NCBI GenBank assembly: GCA_009779195.1
Contig: WRET01000018.1
Coordinates: 1-51,351, forward strand
DNA: 51,351 nucleotides
Source of the DNA: Micrococcales bacterium
Lineage (GTDB): Bacteria; Actinomycetota; Actinomycetes; Actinomycetales; Cellulomonadaceae
Direction: 5' to 3'
Part shown: in pieces, positions 6,998 through 17,030 of the stretch
Position numbering within the stretch: position 1 is the first letter of the stretch
Layout: the number at the start of each line of letters is the position of its first letter
Made by a program: the position numbers and the translations under genes
Notes under the pieces: generated by a model
The model's database searches: none
Told to the model about the DNA's origin: nothing
The model's input: only the letters and a program-made list of their open reading frames with translations

Positions 6998-7227
6998 GCC
7001 GGCATCCTACCAGCGGTATCTACGCAAACAGGACGATTTGGAACACGGATCAAAGGCGACCGAGGCGGAACAAGGGACCGCGGTCGTCGAAGCACCAGGC
7101 AGCGAAGACACCCTGTGGTGCGGACCTGTTACCTGCTGTGTCGAAGCCGCATCCTGATCGGCGGACTGCCGTGGCCCACATCCAGACCGACAGGGACAAC
7201 GGGTATCGGTCCTGCCAGGATCGACCT

Positions 7228-8697
7228 ATGACAGCGCGGACATCCCCCACCGACCAGGACGAGCCCACGACGACTGGCCCCAACGTCATCGACCGCTACT
7301 TCTCCATCACCGAACGCGGTTCGACCATCGGCACGGAGGTGCGCGGTGGGCTGGTCACCTTCTTCACGATGGCCTACATCATCGTGCTCAACCCGATCAT
7401 CCTTTCTGCGGAGGACGGGACCGGCCACGCGCTGGCCTCCGCCACAGCCATCGCGGCGACGACATCGCTGGTCGCAGGTGTGATGACGATCCTCATGGGG
7501 GTGTGGGCCCGGTTCCCGCTGGCCCTGGCGGCAGGGCTGGGGCTCAACGCGGTGGTCGCCTACTCCATCGCCAGCCTCGCAGGGGTGAGCTGGGCCGACG
7601 CGATGGGGCTGGTCGTGCTCGAAGGCCTCATCATCACGGTGCTGGTGCTCACCGGGTTCCGCCGGGCGGTGTTCAACGCGGTGCCGACGTGGCTGAAGAC
7701 AGCGATCGGGGTGGGTATCGGGCTGTTCATCGCGTTCATCGGGTTCGTCGACGCCGGGTTCGTGCGCGCCGGGGCGGGCACCCTGGTCGACCTCGGCGAA
7801 GGCGGGTCGTTGCGTTCGTGGCCGGTGCTGGTGTTCGTCGTCGGCCTGCTCGTCATGGTTGTGCTCATGGTCAAGAAGGTGCGCGGGGCGATCCTCATCT
7901 CGATCCTCGGCACGACGGTCCTGGCGGTGGTCGTGCAGCTGGTCATCAAAGCGGGCCAGGTCAACGACCCGGTCAACCCTGACCCGCGCGGCTGGATGTC
8001 CACGGTGCCAGCCAAACCTGACAGCTGGGTCGACACCCCCGACTTCTCCCCGATCGGGCATTTCAGCCTTTTCGGCGCGTTTGGGAAGATAGGGATCGTC
8101 ACGGCGGTCGTGCTGGTGTTCTCGCTGCTGCTGTCGGACTTCTTCGACACGATGGGAACGATGGTCGCTGTCGGGGCCGAGGCGGGCCTCAACGACAAGG
8201 ACGGCAACCCTCCGCGCACCAAAGAGATCCTCATCGTCGACTCCATCGCGGCGACCGCTGGTGGGGCGGCGGGGATCTCGTCGAACACCAGCTATATCGA
8301 GTCCGCGGCGGGTGTCGGCGACGGTGCGCGCACCGGTCTGGCGTCGGTGGTCACCGGACTGGCCTTCTTGGCCTCGACGTTCTTGGCACCGCTGGTCGCG
8401 GTGGTGCCCGCCGAGGCGGCGGCTCCTGCGCTGGTCGTCGTGGGGTTCCTCATGGTCACCGGGGTGACCGATATCGACTGGAAACGCTACGAGATCGCCA
8501 TCCCCGCGTTCGTCACGATGGTGCTCATGCCGTTCACCTACTCGATCTCCGCAGGGATCGGCGCCGGTGTCATCGTCTACGTCATCTTGCAGGCGGCCAC
8601 GGGCAGGTTCCGCAAGGTCCACCCGCTGATCTGGCTGGTGGCCGTGCTGTTCGTCGTCTACTTCCTGCGCGGTCCCATCCAAGGGTGGGTCGGCTGA
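7228..8697 (+). CDS. NCS2 family purine permease (AzgA/PbuG-like)
   Basis: This is an integral membrane transporter of about 489 residues that should import hypoxanthine, guanine or adenine by proton symport. The start of the conserved region (YFSITERGSTIGTEVRGG, then FFTMAYIIVLNP) is characteristic of the AzgA branch. More than ten hydrophobic segments follow, with LLLSDFFDTMGTMVAVG and SSNTSYIESAAGVGDGARTG as the substrate-site motifs. I use the ATG at 7228, preceded by AGGA with a seven-base gap; an open frame continues upstream but lacks family similarity. It is probably a single-gene unit. I found no purine riboswitch upstream. Confidence 0.93.
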   Translation: MTARTSPTDQDEPTTTGPNVIDRYFSITERGSTIGTEVRGGLVTFFTMAYIIVLNPIILSAEDGTGHALASATAIAATTSLVAGVMTILMGVWARFPLALAAGLGLNAVVAYSIASLAGVSWADAMGLVVLEGLIITVLVLTGFRRAVFNAVPTWLKTAIGVGIGLFIAFIGFVDAGFVRAGAGTLVDLGEGGSLRSWPVLVFVVGLLVMVVLMVKKVRGAILISILGTTVLAVVVQLVIKAGQVNDPVNPDPRGWMSTVPAKPDSWVDTPDFSPIGHFSLFGAFGKIGIVTAVVLVFSLLLSDFFDTMGTMVAVGAEAGLNDKDGNPPRTKEILIVDSIAATAGGAAGISSNTSYIESAAGVGDGARTGLASVVTGLAFLASTFLAPLVAVVPAEAAAPALVVVGFLMVTGVTDIDWKRYEIAIPAFVTMVLMPFTYSISAGIGAGVIVYVILQAATGRFRKVHPLIWLVAVLFVVYFLRGPIQGWVG

Positions 8698-8818
8698 GAC
8701 CGGGGTCGCCAGACGCCGGTTGCGACTATGGATCGCCCCCGGCGGTCGGGGCCACCGCTGTGCCGGGGACGCACGACGCCACTAGTGTGGCGGACAAACC
8801 CGACGTGGAGGACTTGGC

Positions 8819-10138
8819 ATGCGTATCGCCGTCATCGGTTGTGGCTACCTGGGAGCGGTGCACGCCGCGAGCATGGCCTCGCTGGGGCACGAGGTGGTCG
8901 GGGTCGACGTGGACGAGGCGAAGATCGGTGCGTTGCGCCAGGGGCGGGCTCCGTTCTTCGAGCCGGGCCTGCCTGAGCTGCTCGCGTCGGTCGACGAAGG
9001 GCTGTTGACGTGGACGACCGACCCGTCCCAGGTCGCTGGTGCCAAGGTGCATTTCGTGTGCGTCGGGACGCCGCAGATGCGTGGGGAGTTCCGCGCTGAC
9101 CTGCGTTATGTCGAGGAGTCCATCGAGCAGATCACGCCGCACCTGGCGCCGGGGGACGTCGTCGTCGGCAAGTCCACCGTGCCGGTGGGTACTGCCGAAC
9201 GGCTCGCTGCAGACCTGGAGCCCACCGGTGCGGCGCTGGTGTGGAACCCCGAGTTCCTGCGCGAAGGTTTTGCTGTCTCCGACACTTTGCACCCAGACCG
9301 GATCGTGTACGGGCTGCCGACCGACAACGGTGTGCCCACGGCCGCGGGTGAGGCTGCCGCCGCCGTGCTGGACGAGGTGTACGCCGCGCCTCTGGGCGAA
9401 GGGTCGCCGAAGGTCGTCACCGACTACGCCACGGCCCAGCTGGTCAAGGTGGCCGCGAACTCGTTCCTGGCCACGAAGATCTCCTTCATCAACGCCATGG
9501 CCGAGCTGTGCGAAGCGACCGGTGCCGACGTCACCGCGCTGGCCGACGCGATCGGCCACGACGTGCGTATCGGACGCCAGTTCCTCAACGCTGGGCTGGG
9601 GTTCGGCGGGGGATGCCTGCCCAAAGACATCCGGGCGTTCATGGCCCGTGCTGGCGAGCTCGGGGTCTTCGACGCGCTGCGGTTCTTGCAGGAGGTCGAC
9701 GCGGTGAACATGCGCCGCCGCGTGCGCATGGTGGACCTGGCCCGCGAGGTGTGCGACGGGTCCATCGTCGGACGGCGCGTCACCGTCCTCGGGCTGGCGT
9801 TCAAACCTCACTCCGACGACATCCGCGACTCGCCGGCCCTGTCGGTGGCCGCGCAGATGCAGCTCCAGGGCGCGTACGTCACCGTCACCGACCCGCAGGC
9901 CGCCGACAACGCCCGTGTCAAGTGGCCAGACCTGCGCTTCGCCGACACCCCCGAAGAAGCAGCCGAGGGTGCTGACGTCATCTTGCTGGCCACCGAGTGG
10001 CCCCAGTACCGCGACCTCGACCCCACCGCTCTGGGCCAGGTCGTCGCCCACCGGCGTATCCTCGACGGCCGTAACATCCTCGACCCCATCGTGTGGCGTT
10101 CAGCAGGCTGGACCTACCGGGCTCTCGGCCGTCCGTGA
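8819..10138 (+). CDS. ugd: UDP-glucose 6-dehydrogenase
   Basis: The enzyme oxidises UDP-glucose to UDP-glucuronate with two NAD+ molecules, feeding extracellular polysaccharide or cell-wall glycan synthesis. The N-terminal Rossmann motif is VIGCGYLGAVHA and the strand-end acid is in GVDVDEAK. Substrate-binding and catalytic motifs are VWNPEFLREG, the helix LVKVAANSFLATKISFINA and GFGGGCLPKD, with the nucleophile C266. The C-terminal UDP-binding domain includes VLGLAFKPHSDDIRDSPAL. Its 439 residues are normal for the family. It precedes a DUF4012 protein gene often found with polysaccharide genes. The 161 bases to that gene hold no recognised feature. Confidence 0.95.
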   Translation: MRIAVIGCGYLGAVHAASMASLGHEVVGVDVDEAKIGALRQGRAPFFEPGLPELLASVDEGLLTWTTDPSQVAGAKVHFVCVGTPQMRGEFRADLRYVEESIEQITPHLAPGDVVVGKSTVPVGTAERLAADLEPTGAALVWNPEFLREGFAVSDTLHPDRIVYGLPTDNGVPTAAGEAAAAVLDEVYAAPLGEGSPKVVTDYATAQLVKVAANSFLATKISFINAMAELCEATGADVTALADAIGHDVRIGRQFLNAGLGFGGGCLPKDIRAFMARAGELGVFDALRFLQEVDAVNMRRRVRMVDLAREVCDGSIVGRRVTVLGLAFKPHSDDIRDSPALSVAAQMQLQGAYVTVTDPQAADNARVKWPDLRFADTPEEAAEGADVILLATEWPQYRDLDPTALGQVVAHRRILDGRNILDPIVWRSAGWTYRALGRP

Positions 10139-10299
10139 CGACAAGAACGTGGCACTGCGTTGCCGCGCTGTTTGGGGTCCGTCTCGCAGGATTAGGCCAG
10201 CGGGATTACCCACCACGTGACTTTTGGCGGTCGCGCCGAACAGGTGATTCGTGCGGACGGTCCGGTCAATAATAGCTGTGCCTATGTCACTCTGAACAT

Positions 10300-12066
10300 A
10301 TGGTGAGCCGGGCAGCGCGGCATGGGCGCGTCCAGTGCGGTCAGTGGCACTGGCGGCTCGTCGTGACGCTCGCGGCGGTGCTCGTGGTCGTCGTGGCCGC
10401 GTCCGCCTGGGTGGCGTGGAAGGCTGCGCAGGCCGCCTCGGCCCTGGGGGAGGCCCGGACGGTCGCCGCGAAGATGCACACCGACCTGCGCCATGGCACC
10501 GCACCCTCGCCCGACGACGTCGAGGCCGCGACCGCGGCTGCCAACCGCGCCCGGTCTGCGACCCGTGACCCCGTCTACCGCCTGGCCAGCCACGTCCCGT
10601 GGGTCGGACCCCAGCTGAGCGCTGTGGCGACAGTCTGCGACGGGTTGCACGCCGTGACCACACAAGCCATGCCGCCGGTGGTCGACCTGGTCACGGCCGT
10701 CGACGACGGACAGCTGCGCACCGACGACGGGACGATCGACCTGGCGTTCCTCGCCGCCAGCGCCCCGGATGTGCGCACCGCGGACGAGACTGTCGAACGG
10801 GTCCGCGCCGACCTCGCTGAGGTGCGCTCCCAGAACCTCCTCGGGCGCCTGGACGACGCGGTGCGTCAGGCCGACGAGGCGCTGGCGTCGGTCGGAGCGA
10901 CTGTGCACCAGGCCCGCCAGGTCACCGACCTGGCCCCGGCGATGCTCGGCGCCGACGGTCCGCGCACCTACCTGGTGCTCGCCTTGAACAACGCCGAGCT
11001 GCGGCCCGCCGGGGGGATCGTCGGCGCGGCGATCGAAGTGACCGTCGACCACGGGCACGTCACCCTGGGCACCCAGCTGGCAGCCTCTGCGCTGGCCACG
11101 CCCAGCGAACCGGTGGTCGCGCTGAGCGACGAAGAGCTGGCCACCGACGGCGACCGCCTGGGCCGCTACCTGCAGAACGCCACGTTGACCCCCGACTTCC
11201 CGCGCAGCGCCGAGCTGGCCCGTGCCCGGTGGACGCTGGAAACAGGCCAGGACGTCGACGGTGTCGTCGCTGTCGACGCCGTCGCAGTGGCCACTGTCCT
11301 CAAAGCCGTCGGACCTGTCACGACCGACGACGGGACGAGGCTGGACGGCACGACGTTCCTGCCAGCGGTCCTGCGGGACCCGTACCTCGGCGACGTCGAC
11401 CCGGTCGCCCTGGACACGGTGTTCGCGCAGGTCGCAGCGACAGTGTTCACCGGGCTGCTCACCGCCGACCTGGACGGTGCACAGCTGCTGGAGACACTGC
11501 GCACCCTCGTGGCCGACCAACGCGTACGCGTGTGGTCGGCGCACGAGACCGAGCAGGCGGTGCTGGAAGGCACCACCGTCGGCGGGGCGTTCTTGTCCGC
11601 GGCGCCCCACGACTCTGGGGTGTTCCTCACCGACACCACCGGCGGCAAGCTCGACTACTACCTGGCAGTGCGCACCAGGGTCGACGAGGTGTCCTGCCAA
11701 GGACCTGGTGGCAGCGCCCGGGTGACCTTCACCGCGACGTACGACCCGCCTGGAGCAGTAGCCGACGGGACGGTTTTCCTGCGCGGCGTCGACGACCCGG
11801 GCCGCCCCCGCGGCCACGCCAGCCTGCTGGTGTCGCTGTACCCCACCCCCGGCGGCGCTGTCGGACCTGTGACCGTCGACGGCGCCCCAGCCGGCGGTCA
11901 ACAGCTGGTGCGTTCTGGCCGAACCGGCGTGGCCGTCCCCATCGCTTTGGCCCCTGGCCAGACGGTCGTCCTGGTCACCGAGCTGCCTGTCAGCGCTGGT
12001 CGAGCAGCAGTGTGGACAACCCCCACCGTCTCAGGCGGAGGGATCGTCGTCGCAGGCTGCCCCTGA
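10300..12066 (+). CDS. DUF4012 domain envelope protein
   Basis: The 588-residue protein starts with one membrane helix at about 15-36 (VVTLAAVLVVVVAASAWVAW) and continues with a large extracytoplasmic region. The helical part (40-190) and the following alpha/beta part (YLVLALNNAELRPAGGIVGA and ALDTVFAQ) match the DUF4012 family, seen near polysaccharide genes in actinobacteria and otherwise uncharacterised. The LNNAELRPAGG motif recalls LytR/CpsA-like envelope proteins. A single cysteine pair may be oxidised outside the cell (VSCQGPG and the terminal AGCP). The ATG at 10300 lacks a strong ribosome-binding site and a GTG follows at once, so the start is uncertain by one codon. A terminator follows. 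Confidence 0.85.
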   Translation: MVSRAARHGRVQCGQWHWRLVVTLAAVLVVVVAASAWVAWKAAQAASALGEARTVAAKMHTDLRHGTAPSPDDVEAATAAANRARSATRDPVYRLASHVPWVGPQLSAVATVCDGLHAVTTQAMPPVVDLVTAVDDGQLRTDDGTIDLAFLAASAPDVRTADETVERVRADLAEVRSQNLLGRLDDAVRQADEALASVGATVHQARQVTDLAPAMLGADGPRTYLVLALNNAELRPAGGIVGAAIEVTVDHGHVTLGTQLAASALATPSEPVVALSDEELATDGDRLGRYLQNATLTPDFPRSAELARARWTLETGQDVDGVVAVDAVAVATVLKAVGPVTTDDGTRLDGTTFLPAVLRDPYLGDVDPVALDTVFAQVAATVFTGLLTADLDGAQLLETLRTLVADQRVRVWSAHETEQAVLEGTTVGGAFLSAAPHDSGVFLTDTTGGKLDYYLAVRTRVDEVSCQGPGGSARVTFTATYDPPGAVADGTVFLRGVDDPGRPRGHASLLVSLYPTPGGAVGPVTVDGAPAGGQQLVRSGRTGVAVPIALAPGQTVVLVTELPVSAGRAAVWTTPTVSGGGIVVAGCP

Positions 12067-12069
12067 GCC

Positions 12070-12115
12070 CCTGGTCGAGGGATGCCGCACACGGGGTCGG
12101 CGTCCCTCGACCAGG
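12070..12115 (+). terminator. Stem-loop terminator after the DUF4012 gene
   Basis: CCTGGTCGAGGGA (12070-12082) pairs perfectly with TCCCTCGACCAGG (12103-12115), followed by TTCCTT. It starts four bases past the stop codon. Confidence 0.85.
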
Positions 12116-12316
12116 TTCCTTCCTCAGGCCGCGCGCTGGGAAGCTCGGATCCGCCGTCGCGTCCGCTTCGCCTCAGGCCCCTTGCCTTAGCCCCCCGCAG
12201 GTGTGACCGAAGAGCACGGTTTGTCTTGTTTTGCTCAGCGAAGCGTGCCAGATGACCGTTTGTGGGCTGGTTGGGTGATATCGCTGCGCCAGTCGGGGTG
12301 AATGCCGAGATTTAAT

Positions 12317-12334
12317 CCCGCAGCCCCCTGCGGG
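12317..12334 (+). promoter_or_regulatory. Short perfect hairpin in the leader of the LAATG surface protein
   Basis: CCCGCAG-CCCC-CTGCGGG forms a 7-bp stem with a 4-base loop, 50 bases before the start codon. It may stabilise or attenuate the leader. The rest of the 318-base intergenic region shows no other clear feature. Confidence 0.45.
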
Positions 12335-12384
12335 CAGCAATGATGGATGTCTGGTTTTTGACGGTTCCCCCGAAAGGACAGGCA

Positions 12385-12999
12385 ATGCGTCTGATTCTCA
12401 GGTTTGCCGCTGCCGCTGTGCTGGCTGGTGGCTCGCTGGCCGCGACCGCTCTGGCCGCCTCCGCTGAGCCATCTGACCCGTGCGGGCGTGGCGGGACGTA
12501 CATGCCAGGTGTGGGCTGCGTCATGGCCGTCGGCGACGTCCAGGCCAGCTGCTCGAACACCCAAGGGACGTTGTCGTACACGCTGTCGGCTCCCGTGCCG
12601 GCTGAGCAGGTGACGATCACCATCACCGACGGCAAGCACAGCGCGGACCTCACCGGTGGTCTCAGCGGGTCGGTGCCCTGGCCAGCCTCGGTGACCTCAG
12701 AACGTGCGACAGTGACCTTCACCACCCAGACCACCCCGGCGTACACCGCCTCGGCCAAAGTCCGGACCCCGTGCGCGACGATCCTGGACAACCCCACCAG
12801 GGAACGCTCCGACCAGCCCCCGGCCCGCTCCGGCAAAGACCGTGGCACTGACACGGTCGCCAAACCCGCCCCCAAGTCCTTGGGCGGCAAGGTCCTGGCA
12901 GCCACTGGTGCGATGGTCGGCCCGGTCGTCGCGGTCGCCACAGGCCTGCTCGTGGCCGGGTCGGCGGTGTTCGTCGCCTCTCGTCGCCGTCGGGCCTGA
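12385..12999 (+). CDS. Sortase-anchored surface protein (LAATG signal)
   Basis: This is a 204-residue exported protein. A signal peptide runs to about residue 27 (hydrophobic AAAAVLAGGSLAATALAASA). The mature part is a short Thr/Ser-rich beta domain with four cysteines, then a charged linker. The end is a full cell-wall sorting signal: LAATG at 171-175, a hydrophobic helix and a terminal RRRRA. LAxTG is the typical signal for class E sortases in high-GC actinobacteria. I place the start at the ATG behind GAAAGGA. No sortase gene is in the window. Binding function is unknown. The gene ends 14 bases from convergent serC. Confidence 0.87.
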   Translation: MRLILRFAAAAVLAGGSLAATALAASAEPSDPCGRGGTYMPGVGCVMAVGDVQASCSNTQGTLSYTLSAPVPAEQVTITITDGKHSADLTGGLSGSVPWPASVTSERATVTFTTQTTPAYTASAKVRTPCATILDNPTRERSDQPPARSGKDRGTDTVAKPAPKSLGGKVLAATGAMVGPVVAVATGLLVAGSAVFVASRRRRA

Positions 13000-13013
13000 G
13001 CCAGGCGGAACGA

Positions 13014-14192
<1,179 letters not shown>

Positions 14193-14244
14193 CTACAGTG
14201 GACCCACCAGCACGGGCAGGACCCCACGACGAGGAGTGCACCGG

Positions 14245-14952
14245 GTGAGCGACCTCATCGACACCACAGAGATGTACCTCAAGACGGTCTACGAGCTGAC
14301 CGAGGAGGGTGTGCCGCCGCTGCGCGCCCGTATCGCCGAACGTCTGGGCCACTCAGGCCCGACCGTCTCGCAGACGGTGGCGCGGATGGAACGTGACGGG
14401 CTTGTCGTCCTGCGTGACGACCGCCACCTGGAGCTGACCGACGACGGCCGGGCACGGGCTGTGCGGGTGATGCGCAAGCACCGGCTCGCCGAACGGCTGC
14501 TCACCGACATCATCGGCCTGGACTGGCCGTTGGTGCACCAAGAGGCGTGCCGGTGGGAACATGTCGTCTCTGAACAGGTCGAACACCGGCTGGCTGCGCT
14601 GCTGCGCCACCCCCGCCACGACCCGTACGGCAACCCCATCCCTGGCCTAGAAGAGCTCGGGGGTCCAGGGCCTGCGCAGTTTCTCGAAGGCGTGACACCG
14701 CTGTCTGCGTGGACTGCACCGCAAGGCGTGCTGGCACGTATCGGGGAGTCGGTGCAGGTCGACACCGAGCTGCTCGCGCGACTCGCCGGGGCGGGTATCG
14801 CACCAGGGACAACCATCGATGTCCGAGGTGTCCCTGCCAGCGAAGATGTCGAGGCAGGTCAGGGCGTGGTGACAGTGTCGGTCCCGGGCTCAGATGTGCT
14901 GGTTGACCTGCCCCAAGAGTGCGCGCGGCACCTGTTCGTCAGTCCGGCTTAG
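14245..14952 (+). CDS. DtxR/IdeR-family metal-dependent repressor
   Basis: This is a winged-helix repressor of 235 residues that senses Fe2+ or Mn2+. Using the GTG behind GAGGAG (eight bases) as start, all classic DtxR metal ligands fall at their DtxR positions: H79, E83 and H98 for the ancillary site, and M10, C102, E105 and H106 for the primary site. Residues 23-60 form the DNA-binding domain (RIAERLGHSGPTVSQTVARM) and the C-terminal part is the SH3-like domain. Cys102 favours iron sensing (IdeR type) over MntR. It probably regulates siderophore or iron-uptake genes elsewhere; no target is evident here. Confidence 0.93.
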   Translation: MSDLIDTTEMYLKTVYELTEEGVPPLRARIAERLGHSGPTVSQTVARMERDGLVVLRDDRHLELTDDGRARAVRVMRKHRLAERLLTDIIGLDWPLVHQEACRWEHVVSEQVEHRLAALLRHPRHDPYGNPIPGLEELGGPGPAQFLEGVTPLSAWTAPQGVLARIGESVQVDTELLARLAGAGIAPGTTIDVRGVPASEDVEAGQGVVTVSVPGSDVLVDLPQECARHLFVSPA

Positions 14953-15111
14953 CCAGAGCTGGCGAACGGGTGTGAGGTTCGTCACTGTCCGGTTCGTACC
15001 CGTATTGCACGATTCGCCGTTTTGCGAGCGTTTGTGCAGGTAGACGGCTTGTTACTGGTGTGACGCCTGGTGTTGTCGAAAGTGTTGGACACACTGTTCG
15101 TGATCAATACG

Positions 15112-15139
15112 TGACATTGCCCGGGGCGTGGGGTAGCGT
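15112..15139 (+). promoter_or_regulatory. Candidate promoter of the riboswitch transcript
   Basis: TGACAT (15112-15117) and TAGCGT (15134-15139) are separated by 16 bases and precede the riboswitch by about 50 bases. Both hexamers are reasonable sigma-70-type sites. The bases from 14953 to 15111 show nothing else. Confidence 0.45.
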
Positions 15140-15189
15140 CGTCTTCGCTCCGGGAGGATGTCTCCTGGAGTTCTTCAGTCGGTCGCCTA

Positions 15190-15342
15190 GCCCTGCCGCC
15201 GCCTGGAGGGACGTTCTGGCAGGGACGGGGGACCCAATCTGGGGTCCACGTAAGTGAGGCCCCTTGGGGTGAAGCCGAGCGGAGCGATCCGCAAGGCCGG
15301 GCGTTCTCCCGTCCGAACCCGACAGCTGACCTCGGAGGCGTT
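15190..15342 (+). promoter_or_regulatory. Cyclic di-AMP riboswitch (ydaO/yuaA type)
   Basis: Conserved blocks of this riboswitch class appear in order: GGGACGGGGGACCCAATCT, CCTTGGGGTGAAGCCG, a variable stem, and the 3' signature CCGTCCGAACCCGACAGCTG followed by ACCTCGGAGGCG. In actinobacteria this class usually lies before cell-wall hydrolase genes, as here, and turns expression down when c-di-AMP is high. The ribosome-binding site GAGGAGAGGG follows directly. The exact 5' boundary is approximate. Confidence 0.9.
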
Positions 15343-15358
15343 GAGGAGAGGGTTGTGC

Positions 15359-16105
15359 GTGTCTGTAACCACTGCAGCACCAAAGCAGTCGGCCGCGAAG
15401 ACCGGGCCTAAACACCGTGCTTCTGGGCGCGCGTCGACACCGTTGACGCCGTTCACCCAGTCCGTGGCACGTCACTCGTCAGTCGCGGTCGCCGCGACGT
15501 CGACAGTGGCCGTGGGTCTGGTTGGCGCTGCCCCCGCTTTTGCTGGCGGGATGGCCACAGGGGTTGACGCCTCGGCAAACCTTGCCGCAGCGCTCCCGAC
15601 ATCTCCGGTGATCGCCGCTGCTCCTGAAGCGGTGAACACGGACCTGCAGGAGTTCGTCCCCGAGTTCAAGGCTCCCCAGCTTGCTCCGACGTCGGCCAAG
15701 ACCACCGTCGGCAGCGCTCCACGCCACACCCCCGTACCGGCGGGCACCGCCATCTCCGGCGGCGGGATCGTCGAGGTCGCCAAGGCGTACATCGGCACCC
15801 CCTACGTCTCCGGCGGCGCAGCCCCTGGTGGCTTTGACTGCTCCGGTTTCGTCGGCTACGTCTACAGGCAGTTCGGCGCGAACATCCCGCGCACCTCTGG
15901 CGCGATCTACTCCGCCGCGGTCAACGGGACCAACGGTCTGTACATCGTGTCCGACCCCCAGCCTGGCGACATCATGTGGACCTCTGGTCACGTCGGCATC
16001 TACCTGGGCAACGGCATGATGATCGACTCTCCGCGCCCCGGCAAAACCATCCAGATCCGCGCCTTGTACAAGCCCAACTGGGTGTACATCCGCGCGGTCG
16101 TCTGA
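15359..16105 (+). CDS. Secreted NlpC/P60 peptidoglycan hydrolase 1
   Basis: This is a 248-residue exported cysteine peptidase expected to cut peptidoglycan stem peptides. An extended N-terminus precedes the signal peptide at about 40-63 (SVAVAATSTVAVGLVGAAPAFA). A linker follows, then the NlpC/P60 domain from about 135 with catalytic C161 in FDCSGFVG and H211 in SGHVGIYLG. I start at GTG, six bases after GAGGAGAGGG; the paralogue downstream begins with the same MSVTTA. It is controlled by the c-di-AMP riboswitch and is 30 bases from its paralogue, so the two probably form one operon. Confidence 0.93.
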   Translation: MSVTTAAPKQSAAKTGPKHRASGRASTPLTPFTQSVARHSSVAVAATSTVAVGLVGAAPAFAGGMATGVDASANLAAALPTSPVIAAAPEAVNTDLQEFVPEFKAPQLAPTSAKTTVGSAPRHTPVPAGTAISGGGIVEVAKAYIGTPYVSGGAAPGGFDCSGFVGYVYRQFGANIPRTSGAIYSAAVNGTNGLYIVSDPQPGDIMWTSGHVGIYLGNGMMIDSPRPGKTIQIRALYKPNWVYIRAVV

Positions 16106-16135
16106 CCCTGTGGTCCGCGACGTCAAGGAGAAACT

Positions 16136-16837
16136 GTGTCCGTGACCACTGCACAAAGAGGCCGTACCGGCCCAAAGCACCGCGCCCCTGGGCGCGCCTC
16201 TACACCGCTGACACCGATAGTCCATTCGGTGGCACGCCGCTCGTCCGTGGCGGTGGCTGCGACCTCGACCATGGCCGTCGGCCTGGTCGGTGCTGCTCCG
16301 GCCCTGGCGGGCGGGATGGCCACAGGGGTCGACGCCACGAACTACCCCTACTCGCTTCCCACCTCACCGGTGATCGCAGCGGCTCCCGAAGCGGTGAACA
16401 CCGACCTGCAGGAGTTCGTCCCCGAGTTCAAGGAGGTCCCGCCGGTCGCCACCAGGGCGGGCAGGCCTCCACTGCCGGCTTCGGTCGCCGGTGACGTCCT
16501 GGCCATCGCCGAGTACTACAAAGGCATCCCGTACGTGTACGGCGGCTCCTCGACGAACGGGATCGACTGCTCCGGCTACGTCCAGCTCGTCTTCTCCAAG
16601 GTCGGCATCTCTTTGCCCCACAGCTCGACGAAGATGCGCGACATGCTGCCGCACATCTCCGCGTCCGAAGCCCGGCCCGGCGACCTGGTCTTCATGTACA
16701 CGTCCTCGTCCAGCTCAGGCAGCCACATCGGTATCTACGCCGGTGGCAACCAGATGTGGGACGCGTCGTTCGACGGCACTGGTCTGCACACCATCCGTTC
16801 GGCCAACGTGATCTTCTTGCGCCCGCCGTCGCCCTGA
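16136..16837 (+). CDS. Secreted NlpC/P60 peptidoglycan hydrolase 2
   Basis: This 233-residue paralogue of the preceding gene shares an almost unchanged N-terminal 100 residues (signal region, then TSPVIAAAPEAVNTDLQEFV) but has a clearly diverged catalytic domain. The active-site residues are C145 in IDCSGYVQ and H197 in GSHIGIYAG. The GTG start follows AAGGAGAAACT. The pair looks like a tandem duplication in which the export and linker region stayed alike while the catalytic domains took different specificities. It is probably co-transcribed under the c-di-AMP riboswitch. Confidence 0.92.
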   Translation: MSVTTAQRGRTGPKHRAPGRASTPLTPIVHSVARRSSVAVAATSTMAVGLVGAAPALAGGMATGVDATNYPYSLPTSPVIAAAPEAVNTDLQEFVPEFKEVPPVATRAGRPPLPASVAGDVLAIAEYYKGIPYVYGGSSTNGIDCSGYVQLVFSKVGISLPHSSTKMRDMLPHISASEARPGDLVFMYTSSSSSGSHIGIYAGGNQMWDASFDGTGLHTIRSANVIFLRPPSP

Positions 16838-16872
16838 GCCTGACTGCTCCTCCCTGCCACTGCACTCACCGG

Positions 16873-17030
16873 CGACGGTTCTTGCTGTCTTGCCAAACTG
16901 CGCCGTTCTACAACCTGGTGAGACGACACGCGAGGGCGAGACGGTGGGGACGGTTCCTGCTGTCTTGCCAAACTGCGCCGTTTCACGGCGCAGCGAGCAA
17001 GACAGAGGAACCGTCCCCACCGTCTCGCCC
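16873..17030. repeat. GGGGACGGTTCCT-family hairpin repeat, copy 2 with a partial copy
   Basis: A full element spans 16934-17030 with outer arms GGGCGAGACGGTGGGG.../...CCCCACCGTCTCGCCC. A partial left half (GGCGACGGTTCTTGCTGTCT) lies just before it at about 16873. The next 238 bases, up to the HNH gene, carry no recognised feature. Confidence 0.85.

Noticed and set aside
6998-7227. Purine riboswitch upstream of the purine permease
   Set aside because: The conserved core and paired loops of the purine riboswitch are not present.
7129-8682. Minus-strand open frame of about 517 codons
   Set aside because: It lies opposite the purine permease and is rich in His, Asp and Arg, as expected from the complement of a hydrophobic coding sequence.
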